A DNA stretch of 64,000 bases, from assembly GCA_001563305.1 (NCBI GenBank), contig CP013703.1, forward strand, positions 620,001 through 684,000, written 5' to 3'. The stretch comes from a methanogenic archaeon mixed culture ISO4-G1 (GTDB lineage: Archaea; Thermoplasmatota; Thermoplasmata; Methanomassiliicoccales; Methanomethylophilaceae). Both the position numbers and the translations under genes were made by a program. The notes below the pieces were generated by a model, which had not been told where the DNA came from, did no database searches, and saw only the letters and a list, made by a program, of their open reading frames with translations. Positions 19,451-27,750 of this stretch are shown here, one piece after another. Position 1 is the stretch's first letter, and every line of letters begins with the position of its first letter.

Positions 19451-19496
19451 GGTCCCCGAAAGGGGACCATTAACCGTCCGGTGAGAATCGGACGGT
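19451..19496 (+). terminator. Double hairpin terminator
   Basis: Two consecutive hairpins lie downstream of the surface-protein stop: GGTCCCC-GAAA-GGGGACC-type stem (19451-19468) and ACCGTCCG ... CGGACGGT (19473-19496), followed by TGTCTTTTC. The opposite gene converges, so it may serve both strands. Confidence 0.75.
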
Positions 19497-19537
19497 GTCT
19501 TTTCAAAAACTCTAATCGTTGATAATAGGAAAATGAA

Positions 19538-20212
19538 TCACCGAAGGAGATCCACGACATCCCCCGCATAATCCACCAGGATCATGTCGGGATCCTCTCT
19601 GTGCCAGTCATCCTCGCTCATATGTCCAGACAGGACCCCTACGAACGGTGCCCCGGCATCCCTCGCGGAATAGTAGTCGGTCCTGTTGTCGCCGAGATAC
19701 AGTATCTCAGACGGCTTGACTCCTAGCTCTTCTGCGAAGTACCCCATCGCCTTCGGGGAAGGTTTAGCATCGTCGTAACTGGCATAATCCCTTCCCACTA
19801 CGGCATCGAAGGAATCCCTTACGCCGAACATCCTCAGCGCCCTGTTCCCGTACTCGTAGCTACCGCGCGTCAGAAGACCAACTTTCAGCCCCATCGACTT
19901 CAGTTCCGCAACGCATTCAAGGCTCCCCGGGAACGGTCTCGCCTCGTCGATGAATTCCAATTCTATCGACGTCAAAGCCCTGTTCATCTCCTTCTCCATC
20001 TCGGGGAATTCATCGCCCCTTCCGTGGGAGACCAGCCAGTCCCTTATCGGATACCTCAGCCTCTTGACGGTGGTGAACTTCAATTCATCGAACGGGACCC
20101 CGTGCCTGGCACATGCGTCTTTGTCGACAGAATCTATCTTTGAGTAATCCACATGGGTGTTCAGGAAGGTGCCGTCGAGATCGAACCCTACGGCTTTGAT
20201 ACCATCGAACAT
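19538..20212 (-). CDS. HAD-superfamily hydrolase (phosphatase)
   Basis: A 224-aa HAD hydrolase. Motif I is 'GFDLDGTFLNT' (~9-19, nucleophile DxD), motif II 'LLTRGSYE' (Thr ~115), motif III Lys in 'DDAKPSPKAMGYF' (~148-158) and motif IV 'LYLGDNRTDYYSA' (GDxxxD). A four-helix cap lies between motifs I and II, as in phosphoglycolate-phosphatase-like enzymes. The substrate cannot be told. I took the ATG at 20212, sharing one base with the ycaO stop, so the two are likely co-translated. Confidence 0.85.
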   Translation of the reverse strand: MFDGIKAVGFDLDGTFLNTHVDYSKIDSVDKDACARHGVPFDELKFTTVKRLRYPIRDWLVSHGRGDEFPEMEKEMNRALTSIELEFIDEARPFPGSLECVAELKSMGLKVGLLTRGSYEYGNRALRMFGVRDSFDAVVGRDYASYDDAKPSPKAMGYFAEELGVKPSEILYLGDNRTDYYSARDAGAPFVGVLSGHMSEDDWHREDPDMILVDYAGDVVDLLR

Positions 20213-21438
20213 CACTGATGCCTCACGGGAGGCCACATACCGCGGAGCCTTCCGCCCTCGCGCTCCGGATCCATCGTGCACACTTCCAATCCGGGCACTA
20301 TCATCCTCACCGCAGGGATGCCCAGCTCCGGCCTTGTTAGGTCGGCGCATATGACCTGGTCGAAACCGCAGTCCATGAGGCTCTGGAGCACGACCTCGAT
20401 ATCGTCCAATACGTAATCGGTCGCCCTGTTCTCCATGTCCTCTAGATAGACCTTCCTGGGATGCTCCCCGAACCACATGTGGTTCAGCTTCTTCATCTTC
20501 TCGTAACCCATCTCCACCGTGGCCTTCTGGAGCTGGGCGTTGATCTTCATCCCGTGCTTGTGGGTGGTCCTGCTCTGCGCCACCTCCGTGATCGCCCTTA
20601 TGGCGGCGATCTCTGGGTCCAGGTGGGTGCCCACCCCGATGCATAGCATCTCCGGGTCCTTCGTCCTGACATCATCGGCCGCAGCACCGATGGTGGTGAC
20701 GCCGATGTCCGTCGTAAGGTCCTTCAGGTGGATCTCCACGCCCTGGTCGTTGAACTTCTCTATCAGCTTCGCGGGGACGGAATCCTTGTCCCTGATCAGC
20801 ACGTCCGCGTTGGCGCGGTCGTTGAACTCCGCTATGGACCAGGCGTCCCTCTCGATGTCCTCGAACAATGCATGTAATATGGCTTCCTCGATGGTGTTCC
20901 CCGCAGCGATACCGTTGGTGTGCCAACTGAAAAGTTGCAGGTCGTCCTCGGCGTTGTACGGGTAGTACACGGCGCAGGCGGGCACCCATATGGGGCAGCC
21001 TCTGAACATCTCGTACGCCTCGACCCAGGCGATCTCCGTGTTCCTGTTGTACCTGTCGAGGACCCTCAGGGGGAGGATCAGGTCGATGGGATTGCAGGTC
21101 ATCATTATCTCGGATGCCTGGTTGTACGATCCGTACACTATCTCGTCGTCCTCCCTCGGCTCCGCGCTGTATCTCTCGATGGCTTCCATCACAGCGGAGG
21201 CCTCGGCCTGCTCCCTCGTGGCACCCTTCCCGTTGTAGTACTTGGGTTTCCCGAGGGCGGTGTGCTGTCTGTCTATCGAGAACACCGGTATACCGAGGTT
21301 GTCGGTGCCGGTGATGTCCTCCGGTTCCCCCATGCCGGCTATGCCCAGGAGGGGCAGCACCCTGTCCAGGGTCTCCTTGGTGGGCACCGTTCTTATTCCT
21401 GTCTCCTTGGAGACCTTGGGGCAGCGCTGTAGTATCAT
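20212..21438 (-). CDS. ycaO: YcaO-family ATP-dependent cyclodehydratase/thioamidation enzyme (methanogenesis marker 1)
   Basis: A 408-aa YcaO protein. Visible family features are 'GKGATREQAEASAVMEAIERYSAEP' around 70-95 (shown only in part), 'HTNGIAAGNTIEEAILHALF' with 'EDIERDAW' near 185-200, and the C-terminal proline-rich tail MWPPVRHQ. In methanogens YcaO, also called marker protein 1, installs the thioglycine in McrA using ATP and a sulfide donor, often with TfuA. No tfuA is visible here. The start has Shine-Dalgarno GGTGA 4 bases upstream and lies 21 bases after rnpB on the same strand. Confidence 0.88.
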   Translation of the reverse strand: MILQRCPKVSKETGIRTVPTKETLDRVLPLLGIAGMGEPEDITGTDNLGIPVFSIDRQHTALGKPKYYNGKGATREQAEASAVMEAIERYSAEPREDDEIVYGSYNQASEIMMTCNPIDLILPLRVLDRYNRNTEIAWVEAYEMFRGCPIWVPACAVYYPYNAEDDLQLFSWHTNGIAAGNTIEEAILHALFEDIERDAWSIAEFNDRANADVLIRDKDSVPAKLIEKFNDQGVEIHLKDLTTDIGVTTIGAAADDVRTKDPEMLCIGVGTHLDPEIAAIRAITEVAQSRTTHKHGMKINAQLQKATVEMGYEKMKKLNHMWFGEHPRKVYLEDMENRATDYVLDDIEVVLQSLMDCGFDQVICADLTRPELGIPAVRMIVPGLEVCTMDPEREGGRLRGMWPPVRHQ

Positions 21439-21459
21439 GTCGTCACCGGATGTGATATG

Positions 21460-21763
21460 TGCCAGGTGATGGTAGTAGCCCCCCTTCTGTTTCAGGTGGC
21501 ATTCAACTTCGCGTTCTACCCACGGGTCCCGGGCAGGTCTTCCCCGTTGTATGAACTTGCTCCGATGGGGAGTCGCCGTTTCACCAAATCCCCGGGAGCG
21601 TCACCGTCGAACGGATCATCCTGGTTACCGGGTCTGTGTCGTTTCTGGGCCCTTGCCACGGCTCTCGCCGTACGGGCTTGCGCCCGTCCATCTCGCCCTT
21701 GGAGGAGGGAACTTCCTCAGCCATCCTCGCGGATTACCGTCGGCCACCCTCCATCTCCTGACA
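21460..21763 (-). ncRNA. rnpB: RNase P RNA (archaeal type A)
   Basis: On the minus strand the conserved RNase P blocks occur in order. CR-I-like GGCTGAGGAAGTTCC (near 21723-21709) comes first, then a CCCAGAAACGACACAG block (near 21650-21635), then 'GGTGAAACGGCGACTCCCC' (near 21585-21567), then 'GAATGCCACCTGAAACAGAA' and GGGGGGCTAC for the 3' half of P4. The ends pair as P1: TGTCAGGAGATGG (5') with CCATCACCTGGCA (3'), which set the boundaries. The ~304-nt size fits the class. It matures tRNA 5' ends. Confidence 0.9.
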
Positions 21764-21784
21764 TGTACGGGAATGATTACGTGT

Positions 21785-21793
21785 AGTTAAAAT
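21785..21793 (-). promoter_or_regulatory. TATA box for rnpB
   Basis: The minus-strand sequence ATTTTAACT is centred about 26 bases before the inferred RNase P RNA 5' end (21763), the canonical archaeal spacing. Confidence 0.55.
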
Positions 21794-21810
21794 GATGAGT
21801 GCCGGAAGGT

Positions 21811-23592
21811 TCAATCGCAGCCCTCGAACTGGCTGTCGTAGAGGTCGCGGTAGAACCCGTTCAGCGACAGCAGTTCGTCGTGCTTCCCTTTCTCCACGAT
21901 CCTCCCGTCGCGCATGACGAGGATCTGGTCGGCGTTCTTTATGGTGCTCAGACGGTGGGCGATTATGAACGATGTATGGCCGTCCATCAGCCGGTCCATG
22001 GCCTCCTGGATCCTCTTCTCAGTGTGGGTGTCGATGGAACTGGTGGCCTCGTCGAATATGATCATGGGTGCGTCCTTCAATATGGCGCGGGCTATGGTCA
22101 TCTGCTGCCGCTGGCCGGCCGATATGGACGTGGTCTCGTCGAGGATGCTGTCGTATCCGTCCGGGAGGGATTCTATGAAGTTGTGTATCCCCGCGATCCT
22201 GCAGGCTGCTTCCATCTGGGCATCGGTGATGCCCTCCCTGTTGAACACCAGGTTCTCCCTTATGGTGCCCCTGAACAGCCAGGTGTCCTGCAGCACCATG
22301 GAGAACATGGAGTGGACACTCTTCCTGGTCATCGAATCCGCAGGGATGCCGTCGATGTATATCTTTCCCGAATCTGGCTCATAGAACCTCATGAGGAGGT
22401 TCACGACCGTGGTCTTGCCGGCACCGGTCTGCCCCACGATTGCTATCTTGCTTCCGGCGGGGGCATCGAACGACAGGCCGTGGATGATCTCCCTGTATTC
22501 CGAATAGCCGAAGCAGACGTCCCTGAACTCCACATGCCCCTCGATATCGGGGACGGTATCCGCCTTGTCTTTCTCATCGGGGAGTTCCGGTGCATCGAGG
22601 ACCGACGATATGCGTTCGACCGATGCGGCGACGGACTGCAGGGTCGACAACGCCTCGGAGATCAGCTCCATCGGTCTCCCTAGGGTCTTGGAGTACAGGA
22701 TGAATGCGACGATCACCCCGTATTTGATCGAGCCGTTCATGGCCAGCATCATCCCGACCATGCAGACGAGGACGTAGCTCATGTTGTTCATGAACCCGAC
22801 GAACTGCGGCAGCGCCGAAGAGATGAAGCGGGCCCTGTAGGCGCTGTCGAAGAGCCTGTCGTTGCATTCGGTGAACTTCCTCACTGAATACGACCCCAGG
22901 TCGTAGGACCTCACCACCGCGTAGCCCGAATACGTCTCCTCCACCAGGGTGTTGATCTCCCCCAGGTTCACCGACTGGCGCTTGAAGTACTTCTGGGTGT
23001 GCCTTATGATGTAGCGCATCAGGAGGAAGCTGGTTATCGGGGGGATAAGGGTGACAATCGACAGTATCGGGCTCATCCAGAACATCAGGATGACCGTGAG
23101 CACGATGGTGGACAGCGCCCTGACCAGCGAGTTCAGCGCACGGCCGCTCTCCTCGCCTATCACGTCCGTGTCGTTGGTGAGCCTGCTCATCAGGTCCCCC
23201 GTGTTCGTCCTGTCGAAGTAGCTGAGGGGCATGTTGTCCAGTTTCCTCATCAGGGCGGCCCTCAGCCTGTTGGCTATGCGGAGCCCCGTCGACTGGACGT
23301 AGTAGCTGAATATGATGGTGGATACCGTGCTGAATACGTACAGGGCGATGAGGATGAGTGCCAGCTGTGTGATGGCCTCGAAATCGATGTCGGTACCTTC
23401 AACGGAAATGCCGTCAAGGATGATGTTGGATATGTCCGCGAGTATCGGCGGGCCCAGCGTGTTGGTGAGTGCCCCCAATGTGGAGAATATGATCGTGAGG
23501 ATTATCGCCAGACGGTACTCCCCGACGAGACTGAAGAACTTGCGGAGTGGGGCCCTGTAGTGGGCACGCTCGTCACTGGCCAATGCCCGCAC
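21811..23592 (-). CDS. ABC exporter subunit, catalytic-site partner (type IV fold)
   Basis: A membrane-spanning half-transporter of about 593 aa: six predicted TM helices in residues ~20-310, then an NBD. Walker A is 'GQTGAGKTTVVNLL', the signature is the degenerate ISAGQRQQ in place of LSGGQ, Walker B is 'PMIIFDEATSSID' with the catalytic Glu, and the H-loop is 'IIAHRLST'. It pairs with the gene immediately upstream, which it overlaps by 20 bases, to form a heterodimeric exporter (MdlAB/TM287-288 type). The start is uncertain: GTG 23592 or TTG 23583 fit better than 23640, which would overlap further. The substrate is unknown. Confidence 0.85.
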   Translation of the reverse strand: MRALASDERAHYRAPLRKFFSLVGEYRLAIILTIIFSTLGALTNTLGPPILADISNIILDGISVEGTDIDFEAITQLALILIALYVFSTVSTIIFSYYVQSTGLRIANRLRAALMRKLDNMPLSYFDRTNTGDLMSRLTNDTDVIGEESGRALNSLVRALSTIVLTVILMFWMSPILSIVTLIPPITSFLLMRYIIRHTQKYFKRQSVNLGEINTLVEETYSGYAVVRSYDLGSYSVRKFTECNDRLFDSAYRARFISSALPQFVGFMNNMSYVLVCMVGMMLAMNGSIKYGVIVAFILYSKTLGRPMELISEALSTLQSVAASVERISSVLDAPELPDEKDKADTVPDIEGHVEFRDVCFGYSEYREIIHGLSFDAPAGSKIAIVGQTGAGKTTVVNLLMRFYEPDSGKIYIDGIPADSMTRKSVHSMFSMVLQDTWLFRGTIRENLVFNREGITDAQMEAACRIAGIHNFIESLPDGYDSILDETTSISAGQRQQMTIARAILKDAPMIIFDEATSSIDTHTEKRIQEAMDRLMDGHTSFIIAHRLSTIKNADQILVMRDGRIVEKGKHDELLSLNGFYRDLYDSQFEGCD

Positions 23593-25309
23593 CCCCTTCC
23601 TGCGATTCCAGTATGTCGCGGTACAGTCCGCAGGTGGCAATGAGCTCCTCGTGCGTACCGTAACCGGACGCGGATCCGTTGTCCAGCACCAATATCCTGT
23701 CGGTGCCCACCACCGTGCTTATCCTCTGTGCCACTATGATCTTGGTAGAGTCCTTCAGTTCCCTGCTCAGGGACTGGCGCACGTCGTGCTCCGTCCTGTA
23801 GTCCAAGGCGGAGAACGTGTCGTCGAAGATGTAGATCTCCGGATCCCTGTAGAACGCACGTGCGATGGACACGCGCTGCTTCTGCCCGCCGGACAGGTTC
23901 TTTCCGTTCTGGGACAGATGCGAGGACGTCCCGTCGGGCAGGCCGTTCACGAATCCGGATTCGGAAAGGTCTATCGCCTTCTGAAGCCTGTCCCCGTCGA
24001 CATCGTCATCGAGAGCGATGTTGTAAGATGCAGACCCGGAGAAGACGTATGCGTTCTGGGTCATCAGGCCCATCTTGGCTGAGAGGGCCGAATGGGTGTA
24101 CTCCCTGATGTCGCGCCCGTCCACGAGGATGCTGCCTTCGGTGACATCGTAGAACCTCTCCAGGAGATTCAGCAGCGTGGTCTTACCGGACCCTGTGGGC
24201 CCGATGATGGCCAGCGTCTCGCCCTTGTCCACCTTGAAGCTTATGTTCCTGATGGTGTCCACCGGGGAGCCTGGATATCTGAAGGACACGTTCCTGAACT
24301 CGACGCATCCCTCCATCCCGTCGACACCGTCCTCCTGGTCCCCGTCCTTGACGGCCACCTCCTCATCCAGGACCTCCTCTATGCGCCTCATGCAGATCAG
24401 GGCGCGCGGATAGTCCTGATAGAAGTAGACCAGCGGGCTCACAGTGTACAGGATCAGCGAGGCGTATGTCGCGTACATCACCATGTCGGAGAACATCAGC
24501 AGCTGCTCGTCATAGCCGTAGATGCCCGAAATGATCCCCGCACCCATCCAGTATATGCAAAGGACGAGGATGCTGGCGATGGTCGCGGATATCGGTCCGG
24601 AGGGGATCAGCACCCTCATCGAGAACAGGTTGTTGTCCGTCAGGGCATCGTTCGCCCTGAAGAACTTCCTCTCCTGGTAGTCCTCCGCGTTGAAGGCACG
24701 GATCACACGGACACCGCTGAGGTTCTCCCTGGCGTTGCGGTTGATGTCGTCTGTGAGCCACTGGACCCTCTTGATCTTGGGGAGGGCGATGCCGAAGCAC
24801 ACGAGCATGTTGATGACCATGATCACGGTGGCGATCGCCGTGGCATAGGCCCAGGCCGGATCCCCTTCTAAGATCTTGATCACGGCCCATCCCGTCAGCA
24901 CCGGCGCCCTGAAGGTGATGACCAGGCATCTTGCGATGAACGATTGGATGTGCAGGACGTCGTTGGTAGAACGTGTTATAAGGCTCGCCGCGGAGAACCT
25001 GTCGATGTTCTCCACCGACAGCCTCTGAACCTTCTCGAACTGTTTCTGGCGTATGGTGCGGGCGACGGAGGAGCTGATGTAACCAGTGAGATATCCTGCT
25101 ACGATACCGAGGCCCAGGTTGGCGAAGGCGCAGACCAGCATCTCGATGCCGTACCGCATCACCACGTCCGTGTCCTCCACGAGGAAGGCGTCCGTGATCA
25201 GGCTCATGTACTCGGGCAGCTTGAGGTCCAGGAACACCTGCACTATGGCTATGCAGGCCGTCACTGCGGTAAGGATCCAATCCCGCCTGTTGAAGTACTT
25301 GATTATCAC
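23573..25309 (-). CDS. ABC exporter subunit with degenerate ATP site (type IV fold)
   Basis: A 578-aa half-transporter with six TM helices (~12-300) and an NBD. Walker A is 'GPTGSGKTTLLNLL' and the signature LSGGQKQR is intact, but Walker B ends 'IYIFDDTFSALD' (Asp in place of the catalytic Glu) and the H-loop reads IVAQRIST (Gln in place of His). The defects complement those of its partner at 21811, giving one active and one degenerate ATP site, as known for heterodimeric exporters. It starts with GTG 25309, 116 bases after methyltransferase B, probably in the same minus-strand operon as importer 1. Confidence 0.86.
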   Translation of the reverse strand: MIIKYFNRRDWILTAVTACIAIVQVFLDLKLPEYMSLITDAFLVEDTDVVMRYGIEMLVCAFANLGLGIVAGYLTGYISSSVARTIRQKQFEKVQRLSVENIDRFSAASLITRSTNDVLHIQSFIARCLVITFRAPVLTGWAVIKILEGDPAWAYATAIATVIMVINMLVCFGIALPKIKRVQWLTDDINRNARENLSGVRVIRAFNAEDYQERKFFRANDALTDNNLFSMRVLIPSGPISATIASILVLCIYWMGAGIISGIYGYDEQLLMFSDMVMYATYASLILYTVSPLVYFYQDYPRALICMRRIEEVLDEEVAVKDGDQEDGVDGMEGCVEFRNVSFRYPGSPVDTIRNISFKVDKGETLAIIGPTGSGKTTLLNLLERFYDVTEGSILVDGRDIREYTHSALSAKMGLMTQNAYVFSGSASYNIALDDDVDGDRLQKAIDLSESGFVNGLPDGTSSHLSQNGKNLSGGQKQRVSIARAFYRDPEIYIFDDTFSALDYRTEHDVRQSLSRELKDSTKIIVAQRISTVVGTDRILVLDNGSASGYGTHEELIATCGLYRDILESQEGGAGIGQ

Positions 25310-25425
25310 GGTTATACCGATTCCTTTTACGTGGAGGGGGGGGTCACGTATGTCCGATCACCGGATGTGGCTCATCGTTCTGTCTTCGTCCTCCTCTTCC
25401 TTCCCACTCTGTTCTCGAAACACGC

Positions 25426-26061
25426 TCATCTCTTGATACCGATGAACACTCCGCGTTCCTTCGTATCGTTGATGAGCTTCTTCGCATCGAACCCGGCGCC
25501 GTCCAGCATCGACAGTATGTCCTTGTCCAGATAGACGTTCATCGGCGGAACGCATCTCTCCTTGACCTCGGCGTAGTTCTCCTCGGTTATGGGGCCGCCG
25601 CAGGGGAGGCAGAGCACCGAACCCTTCTTCATCACGCGGGCGACCTCCTTGAAGGTGTTGGCCAGATCGGGCCAGAATATGTAGCTCGCGTTGGAGATCA
25701 CAAGATCGAACTTGCCGTCCTCATAGGGCATGTCCGTGACATCGCCGATGATGAGCTTCAGCCTTCCCTCGTCGATGAAGTACTTGTCATACTGGCATGC
25801 GTACTGGTACGAGATCTCCGAGAGGTCTATGCCGTAGCCTTTCGCCTTGGGGTACTTCTTGAGGATGTATCTCGATACGATGCCCCCTCCGTAACCGATG
25901 TCGAGGATGTACTCCGGATCGATTTCCGGTATGTTCGCGATGCCCCATTCGATGGTGGGGCGGTGATTCTGATTCATCCCGTCGATGACCGTGAAACCTC
26001 TCTCCCCGTGGGGCATCTGGCACTGTGTCATGTCGAAATCCGGGTCTGCCTTCTTCTCCAT
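25426..26061 (-). CDS. SAM-dependent methyltransferase B (class I)
   Basis: A 211-aa Rossmann-fold methyltransferase. SAM motif I is 'ILDIGYGGGIVSRYI' (~53-67), motif II 'GYGIDLSEIS', and 'GDVTDMPYEDGKFDLVISNA' holds motifs III/IV. It is clearly paralogous to the genes at 30632 and 31275: they share the N-terminal 'NHRP-I-W' block, 'YDKYFIDEGRL' and 'FWPDL', and with the 31275 product also 'MTQCQMPHGE'. The substrate is unknown. It lies between methyltransferase A and the exporter genes, which suggests it modifies whatever the importer or exporter handles (inference). Confidence 0.82.
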   Translation of the reverse strand: MEKKADPDFDMTQCQMPHGERGFTVIDGMNQNHRPTIEWGIANIPEIDPEYILDIGYGGGIVSRYILKKYPKAKGYGIDLSEISYQYACQYDKYFIDEGRLKLIIGDVTDMPYEDGKFDLVISNASYIFWPDLANTFKEVARVMKKGSVLCLPCGGPITEENYAEVKERCVPPMNVYLDKDILSMLDGAGFDAKKLINDTKERGVFIGIKR

Positions 26062-26099
26062 ATCAATTCCTCCTTAGTGTGTAACGTTTCGCGATGTCC

Positions 26100-26927
26100 T
26101 CAGGCACGGTGGAACACCACGGGGTGAGTCGGGTCGGCCTTGGTCGCACAGACCTTGAACATCATAGGCAGATAGTGGCGTTCGCCGTTCCTCTCCACAT
26201 ACGCTCCGGAGATACCAGGGACCTTTGCCGACACTTCTGTGGCACCGAGCTCCAGGAGGATACCGATGTCCCACTGGGGTCTGCGGTGGTGGCAGACCTC
26301 GAAGTCGTTGCCGGTGATCTCCTCCATCTTTTTGAACTGGGCCGCGGTGGGTCCGGGGACGGTGCGCTTGGACTTCTCCTTGGAGTTCATCTCCTTCCAG
26401 ACCTCCATGTACTCCTCGTCGTGGAGATACAGCTTGAAGTTCCCGTCGAAGCAGACGATCTTGCCGCCGGGGCGGAGGACCCTCATCCATTCGGAGTACA
26501 CCCTCTTCGGATCCGCCAGCGTCCACATCATGTTCCTGGAGACGATGAGGTCGAAGGAGTTGTCCTCGAACTCGATGTTGTGCGCGTCCATCTTGTAGGC
26601 CTTCGACAGGACCCCGTATTTCTCGAAGTTCCTGTTGGCCATCTCGACCATCCCGGCGGAGTAGTCGATGCCGATGCAGTGGTGCCCTTCCCTTCCCAGG
26701 ATGATAGAGAAGAATCCGGGGCCGCACCCGCAGTCCAGGACCCTGAGCCTCTTCGTGGTGTCGATCTCCTCGTTGATGAGGTTCAGCCAGTCGGTGTAAT
26801 GACCTTCCATGATGGAGGCCTCTATCTCATCGGAGAAATGCGGGGACCTCTTGGTCCAGTACATCTCGATGTCCTCGAGGTGCCTGTCGTCGTTCTCCTC
26901 ACATTTGCATTGCTTCTTGGTTGCCAT
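26100..26927 (-). CDS. SAM-dependent methyltransferase A (class I, UbiE/COQ5-like)
   Basis: A 275-aa methyltransferase. An N-terminal basic/Cys segment (MATKKQCKCEEN) precedes motif I 'RVLDCGCGPGFFSIILG' (~62-78), 'GIDYSAGMVEMA', 'FDLIVSRNMMWTL' and 'WMRVLRPGGKIVCFD'. The C-terminal ~100 residues carry several His/Cys ('FEVCHHRRPQWD', 'PVVFHRA'). It is not closely related to paralogues B, C and D. It overlaps the importer ATPase gene by 29 bases, so it is firmly part of the importer operon. The substrate is unknown; a small organic molecule or metal-ligand cofactor is plausible. Confidence 0.82.
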   Translation of the reverse strand: MATKKQCKCEENDDRHLEDIEMYWTKRSPHFSDEIEASIMEGHYTDWLNLINEEIDTTKRLRVLDCGCGPGFFSIILGREGHHCIGIDYSAGMVEMANRNFEKYGVLSKAYKMDAHNIEFEDNSFDLIVSRNMMWTLADPKRVYSEWMRVLRPGGKIVCFDGNFKLYLHDEEYMEVWKEMNSKEKSKRTVPGPTAAQFKKMEEITGNDFEVCHHRRPQWDIGILLELGATEVSAKVPGISGAYVERNGERHYLPMMFKVCATKADPTHPVVFHRA

Positions 26928-27750
26928 TTTCAGCCTCCTTCATTTTCATGAGCTCCGCCCAATTCTTGGGGTCGGAGGAGGTCCTTGGACGCAGGACCAC
27001 AAGATGTTTGTCGCCGTTCTCGTCGACCTCGATCCTCGAGAATACGCGGTAGACGTCGTACAGGGTCTCCTCCACGAAGACCTCGTTGGGGCCCGCATCC
27101 TTGTAGACGTGGCCCATGTCGAGGACGATGACCCTGTCGGAATACTTCAGGGCCACATCCAGGTGGTGCAGTGTCATGATGGTGGTGCAGTTCGTCTTCT
27201 TGGTGATGTCGCGTATGAAGTTGACGAGAGTGAACTGGTGATAGAGGTCCAGGGCGCTGGTCGGTTCGTCGAGGATCAGGACATCGGGCTGTTTGACCAT
27301 CGCCTGTGCGATGAATGCCAGCTGGCGTTGTCCCCCGCTGATCTCAGATATCTTGCTCCCGGCCAGGTGTGTGATCCCGACGAGTTCCATGACGTTGTTG
27401 ACACGTTCGATATCCTCATCGGATACGCGGAATCCCAGGCTCTTTACGAGCCCCAGCATGACCACTTCGAACACGGTCAGATCGACGGCGCAGTCCGTGT
27501 TCTGCTCCATGTAGCTGACTTTGTCCGTTAGTTCGTCGTAGGTAGGGATCTTGTCGTCGAGATAGATGCTGCCCTCGGACTTCAGCAGTCTGGCCATGCA
27601 TTTCAGCATGGTCGTCTTACCAGTACCGTTTGCACCGATGATGGTGGTTATCTCGCCGGGCCTGGCGGTGAAGCTGATGTCATCCAGGACGGGCTTCATG
27701 TTCTTGACGTACGAGAAAGTGAGGTGCTCGACCCTCATCGTAGAAGTCAT
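26899..27750 (-). CDS. ABC importer 1 ATPase (FecE/BtuD type)
   Basis: A 283-aa ATP-binding subunit: Walker A 'GANGTGKTTMLKCMA' (~40), Q-loop YMEQN, signature 'ISGGQRQLAFIAQAM', Walker B 'VLILDEPTSALD', H-loop TLHH. The FecE/BtuD/FhuC family energises uptake of iron-siderophore, heme or cobalamin. ATG 27750 overlaps the permease stop (ATGA). The C-terminal tail beyond ~250 ('KHLVVLRPRTSSDPKNWAEL') is longer than usual and charged. Confidence 0.9.
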   Translation of the reverse strand: MTSTMRVEHLTFSYVKNMKPVLDDISFTARPGEITTIIGANGTGKTTMLKCMARLLKSEGSIYLDDKIPTYDELTDKVSYMEQNTDCAVDLTVFEVVMLGLVKSLGFRVSDEDIERVNNVMELVGITHLAGSKISEISGGQRQLAFIAQAMVKQPDVLILDEPTSALDLYHQFTLVNFIRDITKKTNCTTIMTLHHLDVALKYSDRVIVLDMGHVYKDAGPNEVFVEETLYDVYRVFSRIEVDENGDKHLVVLRPRTSSDPKNWAELMKMKEAENGNQEAMQM

